Positions 16,912 through 24,526 of a stretch of 64,000 bases of DNA are shown here, in pieces. Made by a program: the position numbers and the translations under genes. Location: NCBI GenBank assembly GCA_045606265.1, contig JAZURO010000233.1:1-64000 (forward strand). Reading direction: 5' to 3'. The stretch comes from RGIG4608 sp045606265. GTDB lineage: Bacteria; Bacillota; Clostridia; Oscillospirales; CAG-272. The stretch's first letter is position 1. The number at the start of each line of letters is the position of its first letter. The notes under the pieces were generated by a model that searched no databases, was not told where the DNA came from, and saw only the letters and a program-made list of their open reading frames with translations.

Positions 16912-17109
16912 ATGAAAGTTACTAAGGAATCCATTATAGGCGATGTTCTTGATTTCAATCCCGAAACTGCACAGTTTTTCTTTGAAATAGGTATGCATTG
17001 TCTTGGTTGTCCCGCTTCTCGCGGTGAAAACATTGCTGATGCTTGTGCAGTACACGGAACTGATGCTGACAAGCTTGTTGAAAAGATCAACGCTTTTCTT
17101 GGAAATTAA
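16912..17109 (+). CDS. DUF1858 domain protein (small CxxC redox-type protein)
   Basis: 65 residues, essentially a single DUF1858 domain: it begins VTKESIIGDVLDFNPETA and has the GMHCLGCPAS motif with Cys30 and Cys33, plus Cys45. Such proteins are annotated as hybrid-cluster-protein-associated disulfide redox proteins and are common in anaerobes, often alone or fused to other redox domains. The CxxC suggests thiol chemistry or metal binding; the exact role is unknown. RBS GGAGAT precedes the ATG. It is a monocistronic unit with a strong promoter and a terminator, which suggests high expression. Confidence 0.88.
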   Translation: MKVTKESIIGDVLDFNPETAQFFFEIGMHCLGCPASRGENIADACAVHGTDADKLVEKINAFLGN

Positions 17110-17112
17110 TTG

Positions 17113-17135
17113 AAAGGGGCTGTAAAGCCCCTTTT
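17113..17135 (+). terminator. Terminator after the DUF1858 gene
   Basis: AAGGGGCT pairs with AGCCCCTT around a GTAA loop and is followed by TTTTCGCTC. It lies between the DUF1858 stop and trmK. Confidence 0.8.
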
Positions 17136-17152
17136 CGCTCTTGGGAGAATTT

Positions 17153-17836
17153 ATGGAAAAAATCAAAATCAATGATAGATTACTGACAGCTGTTCCTTTT
17201 GTAAGAAACGGCAGGATGTTCGCTGATATTGGAACTGATCACGCATATTTACCCATTTATCTTATGGATATGGGAGTTATTTCAACAGCTGTTGCTGCCG
17301 ATATAAACCGAGGACCGCTTGATAAAGCGGGAGAGAATATTGAAAAATACGGTTACGGGAACAGTATCTCAACCGTTCTTTGCGACGGACTGAGTAAAAT
17401 CGATCCCGAAAAGGTTGATGATATTGCGATATTTGGAATGGGTGGAGAGCTGATAGTGAAAATTATAGACGAAGCTCCTTGGTTAAAGGATAGTGATAAA
17501 AGATTAATTTTACAGCCAATGACTCATCCCGAAAAGCTCAGAGAGTATCTTGCTCAGAACGGCTTTAATATTCTTGGAGAACAGCTTTCCTCAGATAGAG
17601 GAAAGATATATCAGACCATTTGTGCGCAATACGATGGAACTCAAAGGCAGTACGACGCCTTTACTTACGCTTTTGGCGAATACATACTCGGTGAAAAAAC
17701 TGAGCTTCTTTTGGCGCTTTTAGGTACAACAAAAAGAAAGCTTGAAAGAAAAGTCCTCGGAAAAAATGCAGGCGGAGAGGATATTACCATTGAAATTCAA
17801 ATGATTGAACGAATAAATAAATACATAGAGGAGTAA
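17153..17836 (+). CDS. trmK: tRNA (adenine22-N1)-methyltransferase TrmK
   Basis: 227 residues from the ATG at 17153 (RBS GGGAGA); an upstream in-frame TTG overlaps the ribosome site and is less likely. A class I SAM-binding fold is shown by FADIGTDHAYLPIYL (about 22-36), AADINRGPLDKA and IFGMGGELI, followed by the TrmK signature LILQPMTHPEKLREYL. The enzyme methylates N1 of A22 in tRNAs, mostly tRNA-Ser and tRNA-Tyr in Bacillus. A helical C-terminal region follows. It is paired with the Nif3-like gene 3 bp downstream, the same arrangement as yqfN-yqfO of Bacillus. Confidence 0.92.
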   Translation: MEKIKINDRLLTAVPFVRNGRMFADIGTDHAYLPIYLMDMGVISTAVAADINRGPLDKAGENIEKYGYGNSISTVLCDGLSKIDPEKVDDIAIFGMGGELIVKIIDEAPWLKDSDKRLILQPMTHPEKLREYLAQNGFNILGEQLSSDRGKIYQTICAQYDGTQRQYDAFTYAFGEYILGEKTELLLALLGTTKRKLERKVLGKNAGGEDITIEIQMIERINKYIEE

Positions 17837-17839
17837 AAA

Positions 17840-18607
17840 ATGACAGTTTACGAGCTTAGCAAATATATGAATGAAAGAATACCAAGAGAGCTTTCCTGTT
17901 CTTGGGATAATGACGGACTTATGTGCTGTCCCGACGGTAGCAGAGAAGTAAAAAATGTACTTTTTTGTATGGACGTGACTCCCGAAGCAATTGATTTTGC
18001 AATTGAAAACGGATATGACCTTATAATTTCTCATCATCCTCTTATTTTTAAGGGGGTTAAGAGTGTATCAGGTGATTTCGGCATTCCGTCAAGAATAATC
18101 AAATTGATCAAAAATGATGTTTCCGTTATGTCCTTCCATACTCGTTTTGATGCTGTTGACGGCGGTGTCAATGATGCATTGGCAAGCTTGTTTGAATTGA
18201 CGGATGTTGAGAAAATCGAGTGTGACGGAATTGAGCTTATGCGAGTTGGTAATTTGCCAAGTGAGATGTCTCTTGATGAATTTGTCATTATGGTAAAAGA
18301 AAAGCTTGGATGTGAGCATCTTAATTATGCATCAAACAATAATTCGGTTCACCGTCTTGCGCTTGTCGGGGGAGGTGGCGGAAGCTACATAAGAGATGCA
18401 TACCACGCAGGAGCTGATACCTATCTCTCCGGCGAAATAGGTTATCACAACCTTACCGATTGCAAGGATAGTCATATAAATCTTGTCGAAGCAGGACACT
18501 ATTTTACCGAGAATATTGCTCTTAAAAATCTTGCTGATATAGTTCTTGGTGCTGATAAAGATATTAATTGCGGATTTTTTGAAACCAATGTAATTAAGCA
18601 TATATAA
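17840..18607 (+). CDS. Nif3-like dinuclear metal centre protein (GTP cyclohydrolase I type 2 family)
   Basis: 255 residues, the short form without the inserted PII-like domain found in Bacillus YqfO (about 370 residues). Metal-binding motifs: SHHPLIFKG (about 64-72), SFHTRFDAVDGGVND (about 98-112), and near the C-terminus TYLSGEIGYHN and EAGHYFTE. The family forms hexameric toroids with two metals per subunit; its true substrate is unsettled. RBS GAGGAG overlaps the trmK end, so the two are translationally coupled. Confidence 0.9.
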   Translation: MTVYELSKYMNERIPRELSCSWDNDGLMCCPDGSREVKNVLFCMDVTPEAIDFAIENGYDLIISHHPLIFKGVKSVSGDFGIPSRIIKLIKNDVSVMSFHTRFDAVDGGVNDALASLFELTDVEKIECDGIELMRVGNLPSEMSLDEFVIMVKEKLGCEHLNYASNNNSVHRLALVGGGGGSYIRDAYHAGADTYLSGEIGYHNLTDCKDSHINLVEAGHYFTENIALKNLADIVLGADKDINCGFFETNVIKHI

Positions 18608-18617
18608 GGAGAAAATT

Positions 18618-19310
18618 ATGACATTTGTTGTTGCAAATCTTTATGGAAGACTTGAAAAATTCGAAAAACTGATTAAAAAGATTAATCTTAAAGATAGCGA
18701 TATACTTTACGTTCTTGGAAATATTGTAGATTACGGTGATCAGTCCATTGAGCTTGTTAATGATCTCAGTGGAAGATATAACGTTTATTCGGTTCTTGGT
18801 GAACACGACTACAAAGCATATTTGCTTCTTTCTGAGTTTGATAGAATGATAAAGGAAGGCGGAGTCCCTTCCGCATCATTTACAAAGGATATGATTTCTT
18901 GGGCGCAGGACGGAGGACAAGCTACGCTTGAAGCATTTAAGGATGCTGACTCCGATTCAAAAGAGGGATTTTTAGATTATCTTTCAGATCTTCCCGTTTT
19001 TGAGGAGGTTACGTTAAAGAATGGCAAGGAATTTGTTCTTACTTGCAGAGGAATAGCCGATTTTGATAAAAATACTGACCTTTATGATTATTCTCTTGAT
19101 GCATTTATTAATGGTTTTCTTGATCTTGATAAGACCTATTTTGATGAAAAAACTATGATAGTGGGCTATCTTGATTATGAGCATACACCTGCAGGAAGAG
19201 CAGGAAAGGTTACTGCTAAGAACAATAATATCGCACTTGCTCCCGATATGAGCGAGAATGATGACGTTGTTTGCGTATGCCTTGAAACAAATGATGAATA
19301 TTATGTTTAA
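18618..19310 (+). CDS. Degenerate PPP-family (serine/threonine phosphatase-like) metallophosphoesterase, probable pseudoenzyme
   Basis: 230 residues, co-linear with bacterial PPP-type phosphatases in overall pattern, but the metal sites are lost. GDxHG is ANLYG (Asn7, Tyr9), GDxxDRG is GNIVDYG (Asn35), GNHE is GEHD (61-64), and the HAG motif is CRG. The WAQDGGQATLEAF and YLSDLPVFEEV segments match the PPP core between the motifs. So the fold is kept, while the two-metal catalytic centre is probably absent. Intact reading frame, good RBS (AAGGAG) and operon position argue against simple decay. A regulatory or binding role is inferred. It overlaps rlmD by 8 bp. Confidence 0.75.
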   Translation: MTFVVANLYGRLEKFEKLIKKINLKDSDILYVLGNIVDYGDQSIELVNDLSGRYNVYSVLGEHDYKAYLLLSEFDRMIKEGGVPSASFTKDMISWAQDGGQATLEAFKDADSDSKEGFLDYLSDLPVFEEVTLKNGKEFVLTCRGIADFDKNTDLYDYSLDAFINGFLDLDKTYFDEKTMIVGYLDYEHTPAGRAGKVTAKNNNIALAPDMSENDDVVCVCLETNDEYYV

Positions 19311-20688
19311 TTTGAAAAAGAACGATACTGTTGAGCTGATTGTTGAAGATATAAATAATCTTGGCGCAGGTGTATCACATCTTGAGGACGGACGGGTAGT
19401 TTTTATCCGCGGTGCAGTTACGGGTGACAAAGTTAAAGCAAAAATCATTAAGGTGAACACAAATTTTGCGGTTGCCCGTCTTGAAGAAATACTTGAGCCA
19501 TCGGTATATCGTGATGAAACGTGCTTCTGCACTGCAAGTGAGAGTTGCGGTGGCTGTGTTTACCGTCATATTACCTATAAGCACGAAAAGGAAATAAAAA
19601 AGAGCTATGTAAAACACGCATTTATCAAGGCGGGCTTACCCGATGTTTATGTGAATGATGTGCACAGCACAGAGAACACAAGAGCTTACAGAAATAAAGC
19701 ACAATATCCGTTTGCGATGACCAAAGGTGGAATTGTCGCAGGTTTTTATGCATCAAAAACGCATAACGTTGTTCCTGCTTTTGACTGCTCGCTCCAACCC
19801 AAGGTGTTTGGTGATATTTTGCATACGGTTTGTGATTTCGCAAACGCAAAAAAGCTGACTGTATATGACGAAACAACGGGAAAAGGACTTCTTCGCCATT
19901 TGTACCTGCGATATGGCGCAGGCACGGGAGAAATAATGCTCTGTCTTGTAATTCACGGTGAAAAAATACCTGATGCGAGGGAGTTTGTTGACCTTGTTGT
20001 TGAAAGATTTCCCTCGGTAGCAAGTATTCAGCTCAATATTAATAAAAAGAATACTAATGTAGTTCTTGGTAATGAATACCGTTTGCTTCACGGCAAAAGA
20101 TTTATCGAGGATGTACTTTGCGGTGTTCGTTTCAGAATTACTCCCGAATCATTTTATCAGGTAAATCACGATGGAGCCGAGATTCTGTACGGACTTGCCA
20201 AGGAAAAGGCAATAAGAGGATTTGATCAAAAAATCTCCCTTGTGGATATGTACTGCGGAACTGGTACGATAGGTCTTTCAATGGCTGATGCTGTAAATGA
20301 GATTGTCGGCATTGAAATAGTCGAAGGTGCAGTTGAATGTGCAAGAGCTAACGCTCAGCTTAACGGATTCGAGAACGCAAAGTTCTATGCAGGCGACGCT
20401 AAGGATATTGAGAGTCTCTTTTTGTCCGTAGAGTCGCAGCACGGTGCACTCACCCCAGATGCAGTGATTCTTGATCCCCCAAGAAAGGGATGTACACCAG
20501 AGGTAATTGAATTTTTAGCAAAACGCAGTATTAAACGAATCGTTTACGTATCTTGTGATCCCGATACACTTGCAAGGGACTGCAAATTGTTTGCCGATCT
20601 CGGTTATGTTATAGGGGAAATAGATCCGGTTGATATGTTTCCAAGAACAGGACATATTGAAAACGTTGTCTCAATAGTAAAGGAATAA
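19303..20688 (+). CDS. rlmD: 23S rRNA (uracil-5-)-methyltransferase RlmD/RumA family
   Basis: 461 residues from the ATG at 19303, which overlaps the previous stop by 8 bp; upstream in-frame codons lie inside the neighbour. Order: N-terminal TRAM domain (about 1-60), 4Fe-4S Cys set in CFCTASESCGGCVYRH (about 70-90), central RumA-specific region, and a C-terminal Rossmann fold with VDMYCGTGTIGLSMA, DPPRKGC and the catalytic Cys in VSCDPDTLARD. It makes m5U in 23S rRNA; U1939 versus U747 specificity cannot be told from sequence. Some Firmicutes use one enzyme (RlmCD) for both. Confidence 0.92.
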   Translation: MFNLKKNDTVELIVEDINNLGAGVSHLEDGRVVFIRGAVTGDKVKAKIIKVNTNFAVARLEEILEPSVYRDETCFCTASESCGGCVYRHITYKHEKEIKKSYVKHAFIKAGLPDVYVNDVHSTENTRAYRNKAQYPFAMTKGGIVAGFYASKTHNVVPAFDCSLQPKVFGDILHTVCDFANAKKLTVYDETTGKGLLRHLYLRYGAGTGEIMLCLVIHGEKIPDAREFVDLVVERFPSVASIQLNINKKNTNVVLGNEYRLLHGKRFIEDVLCGVRFRITPESFYQVNHDGAEILYGLAKEKAIRGFDQKISLVDMYCGTGTIGLSMADAVNEIVGIEIVEGAVECARANAQLNGFENAKFYAGDAKDIESLFLSVESQHGALTPDAVILDPPRKGCTPEVIEFLAKRSIKRIVYVSCDPDTLARDCKLFADLGYVIGEIDPVDMFPRTGHIENVVSIVKE

Positions 20689-20693
20689 AAAAA

Positions 20694-21623
20694 ATGACAC
20701 ATTTAGATTATTTGAATAAGAATTATCCAATGCGCAAAACTGCTGAGGAAAAGGAAAGTTTCAGAAAATACATAATTACTACCCTTAAAGATAAGGGAAT
20801 TGATGCCAGAGTTGAACGAACAGCTGACGGAAAAAACGATAATATTATTGTTGGTGAGCCCACAAATGCAAAAGCTGTCTTTACTGCTCACTACGACACA
20901 CCTGCGCAATCAATATTTCCCAATATTATGATCCCTAAAAACAGAGTGGTCTTTTATGCATATCAATTTGTACCGATAATATTTTTGCTTGCAGTATCGT
21001 TTGCGTTTGCTTTTTTGATGGGCGGACTTCTTATTAATGACGATAGAGTATTCTATTTGTCATTTTTGATTGCCTATTATGGATTATTCTTCGGAATAAT
21101 GAGAGGGTTTAAGAATAAAAATAACTATAATGACAATACGTCGGGAGTGGCAACTATTCTAAGTATTATTGATGGACTTAGCGAAACCGAGCTAAAAGAA
21201 GTAGCATTTGTACTTTTTGATAATGAAGAAAAGGGCAAAAAGGGCTCAAAGGCTTACTTCAAGGATCACGAGAATGATATGAAGGACAGGTTCCTGATCA
21301 ATTTTGACTGTGTTGGAAATGGAGATAACGTTCTCTTTATCGCTCAAAAGGAAGCGATTGAATCCAAGGAGTACAGTTATCTGAGGCAACACTGTCACTC
21401 TGATGAAAAGTTCAAAGTAGAATTTTTGACACATAAGGAAGCAGATTCTAATTCCGATCACAAAAACTTCCCAAAAGGAGTTGCTTGCGTGGTGTGCAAG
21501 AAATTGAATAGCGGACTTTTATACACTCCGTATATACATACAAGCAAGGATACGGTGGTGAATAATACCAATATTGAATTTTTGTCCAAAAACACCTGTA
21601 TTTTTATTCAAAATCTTGTTTGA
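20694..21623 (+). CDS. M28-family zinc aminopeptidase-like protein with two inserted membrane segments
   Basis: 309 residues. All zinc ligands of M28 are present: His66 and Asp68 (FTAHYDTP), Asp147 (NDNTSGV), Glu178/Glu179 (FDNEEKGKKGS), Asp205 (NFDCVGNGD) and a late His in YIHTSKDT. Between the first and second ligand motifs lie two hydrophobic helices (about 86-113 and 118-138). They put the active site at the membrane, an unusual layout for M28. The catalytic halves should be on the cytoplasmic side, as there is no signal peptide. The substrate is unknown. It is the last gene of the trmK operon, 5 bp after rlmD. Confidence 0.82.
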   Translation: MTHLDYLNKNYPMRKTAEEKESFRKYIITTLKDKGIDARVERTADGKNDNIIVGEPTNAKAVFTAHYDTPAQSIFPNIMIPKNRVVFYAYQFVPIIFLLAVSFAFAFLMGGLLINDDRVFYLSFLIAYYGLFFGIMRGFKNKNNYNDNTSGVATILSIIDGLSETELKEVAFVLFDNEEKGKKGSKAYFKDHENDMKDRFLINFDCVGNGDNVLFIAQKEAIESKEYSYLRQHCHSDEKFKVEFLTHKEADSNSDHKNFPKGVACVVCKKLNSGLLYTPYIHTSKDTVVNNTNIEFLSKNTCIFIQNLV

Positions 21624-21659
21624 AATTAGTGCAAAATTAACAAAGTTTGTCGAAAGCTA

Positions 21660-21688
21660 TTGCTAAATGAATCAAGATGTGATATAAT
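21660..21688 (+). promoter_or_regulatory. Sigma-A promoter for the E2-like gene
   Basis: TTGCTA, 17-bp spacer, TATAAT, about 87 bp upstream of the start codon. The long leader holds two AT-rich palindromes (21721-21750). Confidence 0.65.
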
Positions 21689-21720
21689 TCATACGTTAGG
21701 ATAATTTTTGTAATTATTGT

Positions 21721-21750
21721 ATGAATATTCATAATTTGTGAATATATTCA
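21721..21750. promoter_or_regulatory. Pair of AT-rich palindromes in the leader of the E2-like gene
   Basis: ATGAATATTCAT (21721-21732) and TGAATATATTCA (21739-21750) are perfect palindromes with centres 18 bp apart. They could be operators or small RNA hairpins; AT-rich sequence makes chance possible. Confidence 0.35.
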
Positions 21751-21774
21751 TTTGCACTGAATAAGGAGAATAAT

Positions 21775-22659
21775 ATGGCTGAAAAGAAAAGAAAGCGTCG
21801 CTTGGGCGATAGAAAAGAAGGCAGAAAACTAAGAACTCTTAGTCCTATTATCAGACTTATGCCCTATATTATGTCTAAGCGTACTGACTCGTTGAACTTT
21901 TTCACTGAAAAACTCGACGTTGCCGAAGCTGATAAGTTTTGCAGAGCTCAGATCAAAGAGGGCAGAACTAACTTTACGCTTTTGCACGTGTTTATTGCTT
22001 CTTACATAAGAGTAGTTTCTCAACGACCCGCTATCAACCGTTTTGTCAGCGGACAGACTATTTATTCGAGAAACAATATTGAAGTTTTGATGACTATTAA
22101 GAAAAAAATGTCTCTTGAGGGGGAAGAAGCCTGCATTAAGGTTGAATTTGAGCCCACTGATACAATTTATGACGTATATGACAAATTCAATAAAGCGGTA
22201 ATGGAAAATAAGGGTGATACCGAAGGAAACGACACCGATAAGTTAGCAGGCGTATTGAACTATTTGCCAAGATTTTTGCTCAGATTTGTTGTTTGGTTAA
22301 TTAAAACACTCGACTATTACGCACTTCTTCCAAGAGCAGTTACAAGAATAAGCCCCTTCCACGGATCTATGATCATTACATCTATGGGTTCACTCGGCAT
22401 CAGACCTGTTTATCATCATATATATGACTTCGGAAATCTTCCCATTTTCGTTTCATACGGTGCTAAGCAAACGGGAATTAAATTGGATGATGAAGGAAAC
22501 CCCAAGAAATACAGATATATAGAGATGAAAGTAGTAACCGATGAAAGAATTTGTGACGGTTATTACTATGCATCTGCGTTCAAAATGATGAAAAAGATTT
22601 TTGAGAATCCTCACGTTCTTGAAAATCCACCCGAACAGGTTATAGAAGACATTGAATAA
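21775..22659 (+). CDS. E2-like (2-oxoacid dehydrogenase acyltransferase / CAT-fold) protein lacking the catalytic His
   Basis: 294 residues. The core resembles the catalytic domain of 2-oxoacid dehydrogenase E2 subunits: TLLHVFIASYIRVVSQRPAI (68-87), NRFVSGQTIYSRNNIEV, and HGSMIITSMGSLGI (196-209). No lipoyl or peripheral-subunit-binding domain is present. The HxxxDG active-site motif reads ERICDG, with Glu257 in place of His and Asp261 kept. A hydrophobic stretch at about 160-190 may touch the membrane. The N-terminus is very basic. No E1 or E3 gene is near. So it is probably not a standard acyltransferase; its function is unknown. RBS AAGGAG precedes the ATG. Confidence 0.72.
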   Translation: MAEKKRKRRLGDRKEGRKLRTLSPIIRLMPYIMSKRTDSLNFFTEKLDVAEADKFCRAQIKEGRTNFTLLHVFIASYIRVVSQRPAINRFVSGQTIYSRNNIEVLMTIKKKMSLEGEEACIKVEFEPTDTIYDVYDKFNKAVMENKGDTEGNDTDKLAGVLNYLPRFLLRFVVWLIKTLDYYALLPRAVTRISPFHGSMIITSMGSLGIRPVYHHIYDFGNLPIFVSYGAKQTGIKLDDEGNPKKYRYIEMKVVTDERICDGYYYASAFKMMKKIFENPHVLENPPEQVIEDIE

Positions 22660-22663
22660 TACA

Positions 22664-22700
22664 GAAAAAGCAGCCGAAAATTCGGCTGCTTTTCCATTTT
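22664..22700 (+). terminator. Terminator after the E2-like gene
   Basis: AAAAGCAGCCGAA pairs with TTCGGCTGCTTTT and is followed by a T-rich run; it separates the gene from sigG. Confidence 0.88.
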
Positions 22701-22780
22701 TTACACTTGTTGAATCTTGTATAATTTATACTTTGTAAAGTCAATACTTAATATATAAAAATGGCTTTATGGAGTTGAAT

Positions 22781-23560
22781 ATGTATTATAATAAAGTTGA
22801 AATTTGCGGAGTAAATACGTCGAAGCTAACAGTATTGAGTGACGAAAAAAAGAAAGAGCTTCTGAAAAGATGTAAAGGTGGAGATAAGGAAGCGCGTGAA
22901 GAGTTAATTTACGGTAATCTTAGATTGGTATTAAGTATAATTCAAAGATTTATGAACAGGAACGAAAATGTTGATGATCTTTTTCAAGTCGGTTGCGTTG
23001 GACTTATCAAGGCAGTGGATAATTTCAACGTTGAGCTAGACGTCAAGTTTTCGACCTATGCAGTTCCGATGATTATTGGTGAAATAAGACGGTATCTCAG
23101 AGATAATAACAGTATAAGAATCAGCAGATCAATGAGAGATCTTGCATATCACGCATTAACAGCAAGGGAAGAGCTATCAAGAGTAAATGAAAATGAACCA
23201 ACACTGGAACAAATTGCTGAAAAGCTTGGTGAAAGCAAAGAGTCGGTAGTTCGCGCGATGGAATCTATTGTTGCACCGATTTCATTATACGAGCCCGTTT
23301 ATTCCGACAACGGTGATTCTATATATGTAATAGATCAATTAAGTGATGTGACATCGGGGGATGAAAAATGGCTTGAAAGAATAGCTCTTGCCGATGCTAT
23401 GAAGGTTTTAAGCGAACGCGAGCATATGATAATCACAATGCGATTTTACGATAATAAGACTCAAATGGAAATAGCGCAGGAGATCGGGATCTCGCAAGCC
23501 CAGGTGTCAAGAATTGAAAAAAGTGCGCTTGAAAGAATGAGAAAACAGTTTTGTTTTTGA
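22781..23560 (+). CDS. sigG: Forespore sporulation sigma factor SigG
   Basis: 259 residues from the ATG at 22781 (GGAG six bases upstream). The N-terminus NKVEICGVNTSKL is the SigG hallmark. Region 2 contains NLRLVLSIIQRF, VDDLFQVGCVGLIKAVDNF and KFSTYAVPMIIGEIRRYLRD; region 4 has the helix-turn-helix KTQMEIAQEIGISQAQVSRIE. SigG directs late forespore gene expression in endospore formers. It shows that the host carries the sporulation programme. The usual upstream neighbours spoIIGA-sigE are not here. A Cys-rich gene follows 85 bp downstream. I could not identify a convincing SigF/SigG promoter in front of it. Confidence 0.96.
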   Translation: MYYNKVEICGVNTSKLTVLSDEKKKELLKRCKGGDKEAREELIYGNLRLVLSIIQRFMNRNENVDDLFQVGCVGLIKAVDNFNVELDVKFSTYAVPMIIGEIRRYLRDNNSIRISRSMRDLAYHALTAREELSRVNENEPTLEQIAEKLGESKESVVRAMESIVAPISLYEPVYSDNGDSIYVIDQLSDVTSGDEKWLERIALADAMKVLSEREHMIITMRFYDNKTQMEIAQEIGISQAQVSRIEKSALERMRKQFCF

Positions 23561-23565
23561 ATCTA

Positions 23566-23594
23566 TTGTCATAGATTATATTTTTGCATAATAT
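23566..23594 (+). promoter_or_regulatory. Candidate promoter for the Cys-rich protein gene
   Basis: TTGTCA, 17-bp spacer, TAATAT. The -10 overlaps CATAATA, which resembles a SigF/SigG -10, but no matching -35 is placed correctly. A hairpin (23599-23607 with 23613-23621, AGGAAGAAA/TTTCTTCCT) follows in the leader. Confidence 0.4.
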
Positions 23595-23645
23595 GTTAAG
23601 GAAGAAAGAATTTTTCTTCCTATAACTATTTTGGAGGGTTGATTT

Positions 23646-24485
23646 ATGCCGGATAATAGATTTATGTGTTCAGGACCGGGCTTACCAAAGGAAACAGTTT
23701 GTATCGAAGCAAACAGAGTTTTGGATTCTTGCAGAGATAGAGACTGTTATGAAAATGTTCAGGTATTCTTAACTGCATTCGGAAATGAAATAATAGAGCG
23801 TACAGGTAATATCAGAGTAAAGGATTCCTGTATAAATTGGAGCAATATTACCGTTGATCCAATCGCATTCAACAGAGGATTTTACTCAGTAAATTTAAGA
23901 TTGTATATCAAAATTACCTTTGAGGCCTGCTTATCTCCCGGAAGAATTCAGGAATTTGACGGTATTGCAGTAATCGATAAGAATGTAGTATTATTTGGTG
24001 GTGAAAGCAATCTTAACGTGTTTAAGAGTACAGGTACATCGGGATTTTGTGAAATGCCGACCGAGGTTTGCTGCACAGATGGCAATGTGCCTACAGCTGT
24101 GGTTGAGGTGGTTGATCCAATCATACTTAACGCAAAAATAATTGAAAAGAAACATGAACATCATTGCATTTGCTGCTGTAACTGTTGCGATATTCCCGAG
24201 GGAGTTACAAGAAACATTAATGGCCCACTCAGTGATTATGACGGTACTCGTTTTCTTGTGGTATCAATTGGCTTGTTCTCGGTTGTAAGAATAGTTCGCA
24301 TAGCACAATTCTTGATTCAGGCGACCGAATATACGGTTCCCGATAAGGAATGTTTAACGCATTCTGAAGAAAATCCTTGCGATATTTTCAAATGTATGGC
24401 TTTCCCAACGCACGAATTTACAAGTGGAGCAGCTCCAATTCCTCACCAGCTCAAACATGAGGATAAGGGCTGTGGCTGCAAATAA
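23646..24485 (+). CDS. Cys-rich protein downstream of sigG, candidate sporulation protein
   Basis: 279 residues; I know no defined function. It has about 20 Cys, including HHCICCCNCCD (about 173-183) and a C-terminal GCGCK end, with scattered Cys earlier (SCRDRDCYEN, VCCTDG). No signal peptide. The middle (about 60-120) looks like beta-sheet (NRGFYSVNLRLYIKITFEAC). Cys-rich proteins of this kind beside sigG recur in Clostridia, and spore-coat or crust proteins are often Cys-rich, so a role in the spore is inferred from position and composition only. RBS GGAGGG is strong. A terminator shared with clpX follows. Confidence 0.75.
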   Translation: MPDNRFMCSGPGLPKETVCIEANRVLDSCRDRDCYENVQVFLTAFGNEIIERTGNIRVKDSCINWSNITVDPIAFNRGFYSVNLRLYIKITFEACLSPGRIQEFDGIAVIDKNVVLFGGESNLNVFKSTGTSGFCEMPTEVCCTDGNVPTAVVEVVDPIILNAKIIEKKHEHHCICCCNCCDIPEGVTRNINGPLSDYDGTRFLVVSIGLFSVVRIVRIAQFLIQATEYTVPDKECLTHSEENPCDIFKCMAFPTHEFTSGAAPIPHQLKHEDKGCGCK

Positions 24486-24487
24486 AC

Positions 24488-24526
24488 AAAAAATTGGCTG
24501 TTGCTTTTGCAACAGCCAAATTTTAT
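24488..24526. terminator. Bidirectional terminator between the Cys-rich gene and clpX
   Basis: TTGGCTGTTGC pairs with GCAACAGCCAA around TTTT, with A- and T-rich flanks usable in both directions. Confidence 0.88.

Noticed and set aside
22700..22780. SigF/SigG-type promoter for sigG
   Set aside because: GTATA-like and TATAAT-like elements are present, but spacing and -10 do not fit the consensus well enough.
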